A DNA stretch of 64,000 nt from positions 1-64,000 of the forward strand of contig JAYFRN010000012.1 of NCBI GenBank assembly GCA_034925865.1. The letters are read 5' to 3'. A program made the position numbers and the translations under genes. Below the pieces are notes generated by a model. It saw only the letters and a program-made list of their open reading frames with translations. It was not told the origin of the DNA and ran no database searches. Below are positions 56,434-64,000 of the stretch, piece by piece. Position 1 is the stretch's first letter. Each line of letters opens with the position of its first letter. Origin of the DNA: Oscillospiraceae bacterium (lineage in GTDB: Bacteria; Bacillota; Clostridia; Oscillospirales; SIG627).

Positions 56434-57016
56434 TCGCGGAGTGACATTTTATTTCGCGTGTGACAGCATAGGAAAATATACTCGCAGTGATACAAACGGG
56501 CTGCGCGGAGAAGCGATACGAAGATTCTTTGCCGAACGCGGCTTATCCGCGCCGGAATTCGAATTATCCTGTAAGGGAAAGCCTTATTTTCCGCGGGAAA
56601 CAGGAGTTTGCTTTTCCGTCTCTCACAGCCGGGGTTTCTTTGCCGCGGCGTTTTCCGAAAGCTGCCGCGATATCGGAATAGATATCGAATGCTTTGTAAG
56701 CCGCGAAAAAAGCACGGATGAACAGCCTGCGATGCTTGACACACGTTTTGAAAGAATAGCCGAAAGGTTCTTTTCCGAAGGTGAGCGCAAAAAAATATAT
56801 TCCTCAAACGAACCCGATCATGAATTTATACGCGTCTGGACTAGAAAAGAGGCGATTGTGAAATGCTCGGGTGAAGGGATATCAGGGCTGAGGGCAGCGT
56901 GTGCCGACTCGGCATCGTCCGCCTCCGGCTTTGAGCTTTACGATTTCTCGGATATCGCCGTTTCGGCAATGGCGGGCTTTCTCGGAGCGGCCTCGGTCGC
57001 GCTGAACAAATTATAA
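56417..57016 (+). CDS. 4'-phosphopantetheinyl transferase superfamily protein
   Basis: About 199 residues. [18 protein letters not shown] then DIGIDIECF (Mg-binding Asp and Glu) near 75-95 and [31 protein letters not shown] near 125-150 are the Sfp-type motifs. It would move phosphopantetheine from CoA to an acyl- or peptidyl-carrier protein. The start is uncertain: ATG 56417 lies inside the end of gyrA; GTG 56441 would begin just before the conserved FYFAC segment. Either way it overlaps or abuts gyrA and is probably co-transcribed. Confidence 0.82.
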   Translation: MIRRADRGVTFYFACDSIGKYTRSDTNGLRGEAIRRFFAERGLSAPEFELSCKGKPYFPRETGVCFSVSHSRGFFAAAFSESCRDIGIDIECFVSREKSTDEQPAMLDTRFERIAERFFSEGERKKIYSSNEPDHEFIRVWTRKEAIVKCSGEGISGLRAACADSASSASGFELYDFSDIAVSAMAGFLGAASVALNKL

Positions 57017-57020
57017 AATA

Positions 57021-57425
57021 ATGAAAACCTTTACTAAAAACGACAACGGATTCATATGCGCGGGCTGCGGCGCGCAGGTAATGCCGCTCGGATATTCCTC
57101 GCGGGATCATTGCCCGAAATGTCTGATGTCATTGCATGTTGATATCAATCCCGGTGACAGAGCGAACGAATGCGGAGGAAAACTTATTCCGATATCCGTA
57201 CAACCTGATTCAAAAAAGGGCTTTGTTATTATATATGTATGTGAAAAATGCGGCGGAAGCGCGAGATGCCGCGCGGCGAATGACGACGATACGGCTTTGC
57301 TTATCCGTCTCACGAACGTTCCCGCCCCTTCGGGTGAAGTTAAAAACAATATTAAAAATCATAGCGACAGCATTGAGGATAATGAGGACAAGGTAAATAA
57401 AAAATGGCCCAGAAAAAGAAAGTAA
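57021..57425 (+). CDS. RNHCP domain protein
   Basis: 134 residues. SSRDHCPKCLMSLHVD near 26-41 is the RNHCP-type motif, with FICAGCG near 11-17 and YVCEKCGGSARCRAAND near 72-88 adding cysteine pairs, so it is a small zinc-ribbon protein. It starts four bases after the previous gene and its end overlaps ftsK by 22 bases, so the three are translationally linked. The C-terminus is acidic, then Lys/Arg-rich. Function unknown, possibly nucleic-acid binding. Confidence 0.87.
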   Translation: MKTFTKNDNGFICAGCGAQVMPLGYSSRDHCPKCLMSLHVDINPGDRANECGGKLIPISVQPDSKKGFVIIYVCEKCGGSARCRAANDDDTALLIRLTNVPAPSGEVKNNIKNHSDSIEDNEDKVNKKWPRKRK

Positions 57426-60010
57426 CCAAAAAAACGACCGCAAAGCATAGTGAAAAGGAAAAAAAGCCTTCGCCCGCAAGAAAAAAAGGCGCGGAGCAGA
57501 CCGCACACGGACAAAATGAAATGCTTTTCAAACTGGCTCCGTTTTTAATTTGTGTGGCGGCGGCTACGTTTGGCATGATACTTTTTCTCACGAAATCCAC
57601 AGGCAGCGTCGGAGGCTTCATCGCAAGCGCTCTCCGGGGCGTTTTTTCCGTCGGGGCTTATCTGATCCCTGTGCTATTAGTCAACCACGCGGTATTCTTT
57701 AAAAAAGATGTTGAAAACGGATCATACAGATATAAATGGCTGTTCTCTCTTATCTGCATTATTTTTGCCGATGTGGTATTCGCGCTTTTTTCCAATCAAA
57801 GCGGAGGACTTTCCGTCAAGGAGCTTTATGAAAGCGGCGTCGCACTGACCGGCGGCGGCTTTGTAGGCGGAGCGCTGCATAATCTGCTTGTTCCAGCCTT
57901 CGGAAAGGTGCTGACCGGTATGTTCGCGGTCGTCGCGCTGTTGTTGTTCGGCAGCTTTTTGTTCGGAATGACGCCGGCGGAAATGTTCCGCGCCGTTTTT
58001 CCGAAAAGAGAAAAAAATTGTGACGACGATATTGTTTTAGAAACGCCGGAAACGGCCGCGGCCCGTATAAAGGAAAAACAGGAATACGCCGCCCAACAGG
58101 CGGAGAAGAGCGCATCAAGCCGGAAGCGCAAGGAATATGAAGTAAATGTAGAGGTCGCCGATCCCGCCGCAAAACCGGAAGATAAAATTGAAGACGAGAA
58201 GATCACGGAAATCAACATAAAGGAAGTGCCGCAGGACGACGGCGACGATATCAGGAATTTAAATCCAAAGAAAGCTGTCGGAAAGCTCGCCCTGAAGCCG
58301 GAAAAGTCCGCGCTGAATTCAAAGGCGGTTCCTGAACCTGAAAAGACGATAACCCAGGAATTAAAAGACATATTTTATGAAAACGAGGATACGGCGGTTG
58401 CGGAGCGCTTTTCCGCCATTCCCGCGGCTGAATCCGCAGAGGCGGCAGAGGCAACGCTGATTATAGAAAAGTCTGATCTTGCGCAAAAAGTCGAGCCGCC
58501 GCAGGCATTGGCGGAGGATACATATCGCTTTCCGCCGATATCTCTGCTTCAGAAGGGTCCGGAAAAACAGCAGAGCGATTTCGACGAGCAGAACGAGACG
58601 GCAAAAAAGCTTGTCGATGCTCTTCAGAGTTTTGGGGTTATGACAAAGATAAGGGATATATCAAAAGGACCGACTGTAACCCGATACGAGCTTCAGCCGG
58701 ATGTTGGTGTGCGTGTAAAATCAATCGAAAACCTTTCAAACGATATTGCCCGCGCGCTTGCGGCGAAGGGCATACGCATCGAGGCGCCAATCCCCGGAAA
58801 AGAAACCGTTGGCATTGAAATACCGAACAAAGCCGTTGCCATGGTATATGTGAGAGAGCTTATTGAAACAGAGCAGTTCAAAAAGAACAAGAATAAGGTA
58901 TATACCTGCCTCGGAGAAGATGTGGCGGGCGCGCCTGTATTCTGTGATCTGTCAAAAATGCCGCATCTTCTGATAGCGGGCGCCACCGGTATGGGAAAAT
59001 CGGTCTGTATCAACAGCATTATTGTCAGCATACTTTATAAATCCCGTCCCGATGAAGTAAAATTTATTATGATCGATCCAAAAAAGGTCGAGCTTAGCGT
59101 ATACAACGGAATTCCGCATTTGCTGGTACCTGTTGTCAGCGATCCGAAAAAAGCGGCGGGTGCGCTCTGTTGGGCGGTAAACGAGATGGAGCGCCGCTTT
59201 ACGCTTTTAGAAGGCGCCCGTGCGCGGAATATAACATATTACAACGAATCAGCAAATAACGATCCCGAAAGGGAAAAGCTGCCGCTCGTCATAATTATAA
59301 TCGACGAGCTGGCCGATCTCATGATGACCGCACGCGAGGATGTCGAAACAAGCATTAATCGTCTTGCACAAAAGGCGCGGGCGGCCGGAATGCATCTTGT
59401 GATCGGAACTCAGCGTCCGTCCACTGATGTCATCACGGGTCTTATAAAAGCAAATATTCCTTCGAGAATAGCGTTCACGGTCGCTTCTATTGTCGACTCG
59501 CGCGTTATCCTCGACATGGCGGGAGCAGACAAGCTGTTAGGACGAGGCGATATGCTTTATGCCCCGGTAGGAGATATGAAAAAGATCAGGGTTCAGGGCG
59601 CATACGTTTCCGAGGAAGAGGTCGAATCGATAACAGAATTTTTAAAGAGCAATGTCGCCTCGGAATATTCAGAGGATATTATGGAATCGATTGAACGCGA
59701 AGCCGCACGCTGCGGAGAGAAGAAACGCGGCGCGGTTTCTGAGGAAGGAGAGGGCATCGCGATAGACGACGAAACAGATCTGTTGCTCTGGCCAGCAATA
59801 AAATGCGCTGTGGAAACCGGAGGGATCGCAACCTCGCTTTTACAGCGTAAATTTTCCGTAGGTTACGGACGCGCCGCGAAAATCATAGATATGATGGAAA
59901 AAATGGGCGTTATCGGAGGCCCGAACGGCAGCAAGCCACGCGAATTGAGAATAACCTCAGAGCAGTATCTTGAAATGCGCCAGCAGCGCGACGATCAATA
60001 TAAGTCCTGA
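57404..60010 (+). CDS. FtsK/SpoIIIE DNA translocase
   Basis: 868 residues. A lysine-rich N-terminus (KKKVTKKTTAKHSEKEKK) precedes four membrane helices (about 42-195), then a charged linker (200-380). The motor has Walker A AGATGMGKSVCINS near 524, Walker B PLVIIIIDELADLMM near 630, and a C-terminal gamma winged helix (LLQRKFSVGYGRAAKIIDMMEKMGVIG) that reads KOPS/SRS-like DNA signals. It pumps chromosomal DNA through the septum. Whether it serves division (FtsK) or sporulation (SpoIIIE) cannot be told here. AAGG lies ten bases before the ATG. Confidence 0.95.
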   Translation: MAQKKKVTKKTTAKHSEKEKKPSPARKKGAEQTAHGQNEMLFKLAPFLICVAAATFGMILFLTKSTGSVGGFIASALRGVFSVGAYLIPVLLVNHAVFFKKDVENGSYRYKWLFSLICIIFADVVFALFSNQSGGLSVKELYESGVALTGGGFVGGALHNLLVPAFGKVLTGMFAVVALLLFGSFLFGMTPAEMFRAVFPKREKNCDDDIVLETPETAAARIKEKQEYAAQQAEKSASSRKRKEYEVNVEVADPAAKPEDKIEDEKITEINIKEVPQDDGDDIRNLNPKKAVGKLALKPEKSALNSKAVPEPEKTITQELKDIFYENEDTAVAERFSAIPAAESAEAAEATLIIEKSDLAQKVEPPQALAEDTYRFPPISLLQKGPEKQQSDFDEQNETAKKLVDALQSFGVMTKIRDISKGPTVTRYELQPDVGVRVKSIENLSNDIARALAAKGIRIEAPIPGKETVGIEIPNKAVAMVYVRELIETEQFKKNKNKVYTCLGEDVAGAPVFCDLSKMPHLLIAGATGMGKSVCINSIIVSILYKSRPDEVKFIMIDPKKVELSVYNGIPHLLVPVVSDPKKAAGALCWAVNEMERRFTLLEGARARNITYYNESANNDPEREKLPLVIIIIDELADLMMTAREDVETSINRLAQKARAAGMHLVIGTQRPSTDVITGLIKANIPSRIAFTVASIVDSRVILDMAGADKLLGRGDMLYAPVGDMKKIRVQGAYVSEEEVESITEFLKSNVASEYSEDIMESIEREAARCGEKKRGAVSEEGEGIAIDDETDLLLWPAIKCAVETGGIATSLLQRKFSVGYGRAAKIIDMMEKMGVIGGPNGSKPRELRITSEQYLEMRQQRDDQYKS

Positions 60011-60052
60011 GGATGCGGCAAAGAAACGAAGCGAAGAAACGCGGCGAAGAAA

Positions 60053-60092
60053 CGCGGCTTCTTTGAAAAGAAGCCTGGCAAGAAACTCAATT
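60053..60092 (+). repeat. Family D repeat, copy 2
   Basis: CGCGGCTTCTTTGAAAAGAA then GCCTGGCAAGAAACTCAATT, nearly identical to the reverse of 43060-43100. It is preceded by short direct repeats of GCGAAGAAACGCGG (about 60030-60056). It lies in the gap between ftsK and recD2. Confidence 0.75.
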
Positions 60093-60119
60093 ACAAAAAT
60101 AAAACATAAAGGTTTCACA

Positions 60120-62423
60120 ATGCAAAAAGAAAAAGCGGACCCCGCTTTTGATCCGGAGGGAAAAGAAAAGCTAAGCGGCGAAGTCGAGGAAATCATATAT
60201 CAGAACGAAGAAAACGGATATACTGTTTGTGTGATTTCGTCTCCTGACGGCAATCATGAAACGCTTGTAGGCACAATGCCCATGCTTTCCGTAGGCGAAG
60301 AAATCGCCGCATATGGTGTTTGGACTACTCACCGCGAATACGGCGAGCAGTTCAAGGTCGAATATTTCGAAAAAAAGCTACCGGGTGACGCGGAATCCAT
60401 CAAGCGTTATCTATCTTCACATGCCGTGCGAGGCGTCGGTCCGAAGCTCGCTGGGAAAATCGTGGATCGCTTTAAAGAAGCGACATTCGAGGTCATTGAA
60501 AATTCGCCCGAGCTCTTGTGTGACATTAAAGGAATATCGCCGAAGAGATCGCGTGAAATAAGCGATTCCTTCAGAATGCAGTTTGGCATGCGAAACATAA
60601 TGATGTTTTTCGGCCGTTATTTCGGAGTAAGCACCTCGGTAAGAATTTATAAACGATGGGGCAGCGCGGCAATAGACCTCGTAAGATCAAATCCGTACAT
60701 TCTGTGCGATGAAATTTACGGAATAGGCTTTGAGCGAGCGGACAGTATGGCCATATCACTCGGCCACAAGGCCGATTCGGAATTCAGGTTATGCGCGGGC
60801 ATAAAATACCTGCTGAATTACAACGCCCAGTCAAACGGACACTGTTATCTTCCGAGGTATAAGCTCGCGGAGGCGGCCGCCAAAATGCTTGACATTCCTG
60901 AAAAGACGGTTTTCGGAGCTATCGACAATTTGATGGGCACAGGAGAACTTGTATACCGCGAATTCACGGAACAGGACGGTAAAAGGACAGACGCAATATA
61001 TTTGCAGTCCACATATATGTGCGAAAAATATATCGCAAAAAAGCTGTGCGCGTTAAACCGCGTCAGCATGATAGGCGCGGTGGACGGCGTGCAGGCTCAG
61101 ATAGAGCGGAGCGAGGCCGACTCAGGCATTAAATTTGCCGCCATGCAGAAAAAAGCCGTTACCAATGCGCTCGAGAGCCCGGTAACAGTAATCACAGGCG
61201 GTCCCGGAACCGGAAAAACGACGATAATCAAGTGCATACTCGGGATTTTTTCGCGTCTCGGAATAAAGGCGGCTTTATGCGCGCCGACCGGGCGCGCGGC
61301 AAAACGCATGTCAGAAGCGACGATGTGCGAAGCAAAAACAATTCACCGTCTTCTTGAAACGGAATTCTCCGAAAACGATGAATTGAACTTTTCAAAAAAC
61401 GAAAATAATCTCCTGGAATTTGACGCGCTGATAGCTGACGAGATGTCAATGGTGGATGTATTCCTGTTTTCCTCGCTTTTAAAGGCGATTAAACCGGGTG
61501 CGAGGCTTATCCTCATCGGAGACGCAGATCAGCTGCCGAGTGTCGGAGCAGGGGATGTATTGAACGATATTATAAAAAGCAAGGTTTTTACGGTTTGCCG
61601 TCTTGACGAGATTTTCAGACAGGACAGTAATAGCCATATCGCAATCAACGCGCAGAGAATAAATCGCGGAGAATATCCGGCCGCGAGCGGAAAGGATGGA
61701 AATTTCTTTATCATCCGCCGCCGTTTACCCTCGGAGATCGTCTCAGAGCTGCGCGAGCTTGTAAAGTTCAGGCTTCCAAAAGCATACGGAGACCAGATTT
61801 CCGGTAAAATTCAGGTTATAACGCCTACCCGCAAGGGAGAGCTCGGAACCTCAGCTCTCAATGTTATGCTGCAGGAGGAGCTGAATCCTCCGTCTTCGGG
61901 AAAATGCGAGCACAAATATCGCGACACAGTTTTTCGCGAGGGCGACAAGGTGATGCAGATCAGGAATAATTACGACTTGAACTGGGAATCGGACGAGAGA
62001 ACAGGGACAGGAACAGGAACAGGAAAAGTCAGCGGCTCCGGTGTTTTCAACGGAGATATCGGTTACATCGAGACGGTGGACGAAGAAGACCTTACCTTGA
62101 CCGTCGATTACGACGGACGAAAATGCGAATACGATTTCAGCCTGCTTGACGAAATAGAGCACGCGTTCGCGGTGACAGTGCATAAAAGCCAGGGAAGCGA
62201 ATATCCGGTTGTAATAATACCTCTTCTGACCGCCGGTTCGCTTTTGTCGACGCGAAATCTATTATATACCGCCATAACGCGCGCCAGGGAAATGGTGATT
62301 CTGATAGGAGAAGAGGCCTCGGTAAAGGCGATGGTTGACAATAACCGCCATGCGCTGAGGTATTCGGGTCTTTCCGAAATGCTCTCTGAGGAGAATGAAG
62401 GAAAAGAAAGAAGAAATTATTAA
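60120..62423 (+). CDS. recD2: RecD2-type ATP-dependent DNA helicase
   Basis: 767 residues from the ATG at 60120 (AAAGG seven bases upstream). The N-terminal part has OB-like and HhH repeats (SSHAVRGVGPKLAGKIVDRF; NSPELLCDIKGISPKRSREI). The helicase core has Walker A GGPGTGKTT near 361-369, ADEMSMVD near 440, GDADQLPSVGAGDVL near 468, HKSQGSEYPVVI near 691 and LLYTAITRAR near 714. RecD2 proteins unwind DNA 5' to 3' without RecBC and help repair. The frame opens upstream to 59970 but that part includes the family D repeat and is not family-like. Confidence 0.94.
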   Translation: MQKEKADPAFDPEGKEKLSGEVEEIIYQNEENGYTVCVISSPDGNHETLVGTMPMLSVGEEIAAYGVWTTHREYGEQFKVEYFEKKLPGDAESIKRYLSSHAVRGVGPKLAGKIVDRFKEATFEVIENSPELLCDIKGISPKRSREISDSFRMQFGMRNIMMFFGRYFGVSTSVRIYKRWGSAAIDLVRSNPYILCDEIYGIGFERADSMAISLGHKADSEFRLCAGIKYLLNYNAQSNGHCYLPRYKLAEAAAKMLDIPEKTVFGAIDNLMGTGELVYREFTEQDGKRTDAIYLQSTYMCEKYIAKKLCALNRVSMIGAVDGVQAQIERSEADSGIKFAAMQKKAVTNALESPVTVITGGPGTGKTTIIKCILGIFSRLGIKAALCAPTGRAAKRMSEATMCEAKTIHRLLETEFSENDELNFSKNENNLLEFDALIADEMSMVDVFLFSSLLKAIKPGARLILIGDADQLPSVGAGDVLNDIIKSKVFTVCRLDEIFRQDSNSHIAINAQRINRGEYPAASGKDGNFFIIRRRLPSEIVSELRELVKFRLPKAYGDQISGKIQVITPTRKGELGTSALNVMLQEELNPPSSGKCEHKYRDTVFREGDKVMQIRNNYDLNWESDERTGTGTGTGKVSGSGVFNGDIGYIETVDEEDLTLTVDYDGRKCEYDFSLLDEIEHAFAVTVHKSQGSEYPVVIIPLLTAGSLLSTRNLLYTAITRAREMVILIGEEASVKAMVDNNRHALRYSGLSEMLSEENEGKERRNY
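62001..62024 (+). repeat. Hexanucleotide repeat within recD2
   Basis: ACAGGG ACAGGA ACAGGA ACAGGA codes T-G four times in a row near residue 630, in a loop between conserved helicase motifs. Unit number could change without shifting the frame. Confidence 0.75.
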
Positions 62424-62424
62424 A

Positions 62425-62836
62425 GAACTTTTTGGGGTTTGCTAAAACCGTTTCCGACAATATTAAAAAGCCTTTAAATGAGCTTTTTGGTGATCTGGGG
62501 ACTTTATTACAAAAAGCCATCAACCGTTTCCGACAATATTAAAATGTCTTAAATGAGCTTTTTGGGGGTTCGGGGACTTTTTCGCGAAAAAGCCACCAAC
62601 CGTTTCAAACAATATTAAAAATTTCTTAAATGAGCTTTTTGGGGGTTCGGGGGACTTTATCGCAAAAAGCCATCAACCGTTTCCGACAATATTAAAATGT
62701 CTTAAATGAGCTTTTTGGTGATCTGGGGACTTTATCGCGAAAAAGCTTCCAACCATTTCAAACAATATTAAAAATTTCTTAAATGAGCTTTTTGGGGGTT
62801 CGGGGGACTTTTTCGCGAAAAAGCCCCCCGACGTTC
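62425..62836. repeat. Tandem array of family C units, period about 76 bp
   Basis: Five units start at 62447, 62523, 62599, 62676 and 62752, each opening ACCRTTTC..ACAATATTAAAA, then TTAAATGAGCTTTTTGG and a CTTT..CGCGAAAAAG palindrome. Periods are 76, 76, 77 and 76. A partial unit precedes at 62425. The last unit keeps the full GGGGGACTTTTT/AAAAAGCCCCC stem and the GACGTTCTCC end found in the single copies. No gene lies in this gap. Confidence 0.9.
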
Positions 62837-62866
62837 TCCACATAAACAAATAAGAGGAAAAAGTCA

Positions 62867-64000
62867 ATGCTGAGCACATCGTTTGTTTCCGCCACGGAAA
62901 AATACAGTGATTATAAGGAATATATACCCGCCCCGCTTATGAGGAAGAGCTTTATTCTCGAAGCGGAGGCGGAGAACGCGAAGATAACGATCTGTGCGCT
63001 CGGGTTTTACAGATTGTTTGTAAACGGCACGGAAATAACGCGCGGAATGCTTTCTCCGTATATTACAAATCCGGATGACGCGCTTTTTTATGATGAATAT
63101 GAGATAACTTGCCTATTGAAAAAGGGCAAAAACGCGCTCGGAATTATTCTCGGAAACGGAATGCAGAATTCGCTTGGCGGCGACACATGGGATTTTGACA
63201 AGGCCGCTTGGCGAAGCGCGCCGATGACAGCTTTTTCACTGGAATATTCATATGCTTCATCCTTAAAACAGAATGAAATTATATCCGATTCATCAGTCCT
63301 GACACACCCGTCGGCGATTTTATTGGATGACCTGAGGATCGGAGAATATTACGACGCCCGGCTTGAAATCAACGGATGGAGCGAAGCGGATTTTGATGAT
63401 TCCGGATGGAGCAGCGCAATTCCGGTAAGAGCGCCGCGCGGGATCAAAAACAGACGGATGAACGATGTGCCGCCTGTCATTATATCAAAAGAAATAACGC
63501 CTGTTTCTGTTTCAGAAGGAGCGGCGGATACCGGATACGGCGAAACGGAAAGAGCAAAAACGCTTTATTTCCCGCGTTGTGAACGGGAGGCGAAGGGATA
63601 TTTATATGATTTCGGAGTAAATACGGCAGGCTCCGTAAAATTGAAAATAAACGGCGCAAGAGATCAGAAGATAGTGCTGTTATTCGGAGAAACGCTCGAA
63701 GCCGACGGTAAGTTAAACTTAAAAAGCATCAGCTTCATTCCCTATGCGCAGCAGCAGCGGATTGAATACACTTTAAAGGGCGGCGGAGAGGAAATATATG
63801 TTCCGTCGTTTACATATTTCGGCTTCAGATATTGCCTTGTGTGCGGAATAACCGCCGAGCAGGCCACGGATGAGCTTGTAACAATGCTGATCATGCACAC
63901 AGACCTTATTCGCACGGGCGATTTCCGCTGTTCCGACAACGCCGCCGACAGACTTTACGAAATGACAATCAATTCCGATCTGTCGAATTTTTATCATTTT
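62867..64000 (+). CDS. Alpha-L-rhamnosidase-like protein (GH78), 5' part
   Basis: 378 codons are visible and the frame is open at the window end. The N-terminal beta-sandwich domains (YRLFVNGTEITRGMLSPYI; GKNALGIILGNG; WSEADFDDSGW) and the segment DFRCSDNAADRLYEMTINSDLSNFYHF just before the edge match the bacterial GH78 layout, where the catalytic (alpha/alpha)6 barrel would follow. No signal peptide, so it would act on imported rhamnosides. GAGG is nine bases before the ATG. The array upstream separates it from recD2. Confidence 0.85.
   Translation, partial: MLSTSFVSATEKYSDYKEYIPAPLMRKSFILEAEAENAKITICALGFYRLFVNGTEITRGMLSPYITNPDDALFYDEYEITCLLKKGKNALGIILGNGMQNSLGGDTWDFDKAAWRSAPMTAFSLEYSYASSLKQNEIISDSSVLTHPSAILLDDLRIGEYYDARLEINGWSEADFDDSGWSSAIPVRAPRGIKNRRMNDVPPVIISKEITPVSVSEGAADTGYGETERAKTLYFPRCEREAKGYLYDFGVNTAGSVKLKINGARDQKIVLLFGETLEADGKLNLKSISFIPYAQQQRIEYTLKGGGEEIYVPSFTYFGFRYCLVCGITAEQATDELVTMLIMHTDLIRTGDFRCSDNAADRLYEMTINSDLSNFYHF

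Noticed and set aside
59970-60119. A 50-codon N-terminal extension of RecD2
   Set aside because: It includes the end of ftsK and a family D repeat, and a good ribosome-binding site precedes the ATG at 60120.
62425-62836. A CRISPR array
   Set aside because: The whole ~76-bp unit is repeated with no unique spacers, and no cas genes are present.

Overview
The window looks like a chromosomal segment from an uncultured, probably gut- or digester-associated Clostridia-type Firmicute. I infer this from several signs together: a T-box leader, an L21 leader, an N-terminally extended ribosomal protein L27 next to the Prp protease that would trim it, MtaB, DUF4364 and YhbD-family proteins, SLH domains, and Shine-Dalgarno starts that often use GTG or TTG. 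Base composition is mixed: AT-rich intergenic DNA and moderate-GC genes. No rRNA, tRNA, CRISPR array, prophage or transposase gene was found.

Layout. 1-9 kb: a cut-off lipoprotein, an alpha/beta hydrolase, copper P-type ATPase CopA, a ceramidase-like protein, PurA, a DUF4364 protein and a small lipoprotein. 9-15 kb, minus strand: a YhbD/bactofilin-type pair with a clear autoregulatory promoter, then a sigma / anti-sigma-like / DUF4358-like / DHHW / MBOAT operon, probably for O-acetylation of a surface polymer. 15-21 kb: two ABC exporters, each with an N-terminal zinc-ribbon module, flanking a DUF1854 protein. 21-28 kb: a second sigma / membrane-protein pair, an enolase-superfamily enzyme, an SLH-transglutaminase protein and an AraC-BtrH-like fusion. 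28-37 kb, minus strand: PHP protein, MtaB, a YkgJ-like protein, the rplU-prp-rpmA-obgE operon, CCA-adding enzyme and a polar amino-acid ABC transporter. 37-43 kb: a tandem pair of solute-binding lipoproteins, an MFS carrier and a glycerophosphodiesterase. 43-45 kb: TrpB2 behind a T-box with a UGG (Trp) specifier. 45-62 kb: CarD, dnaA, oriC, dnaN, recF, gyrB, a sugar kinase, gyrA, a phosphopantetheinyl transferase, an RNHCP protein, ftsK and recD2. 63-64 kb: start of a GH78 alpha-L-rhamnosidase-like gene.

The replication origin is the centre of the window. The dnaA-dnaN gap carries DnaA-box-like sites, a box followed by six DnaA-trio triplets, and an AT-rich tract, which is the layout of a bacterial unwinding element.

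The least explained structure is a set of short palindromic repeats between the genes: a ~105-bp family (A, five copies), a ~150-160-bp family (B, two copies, one nested inside an A copy), a REP-like family (C) amplified into a five-unit ~76-bp tandem array after recD2, and two smaller families (D, E). One A copy supplies the 3' end of mtaB.
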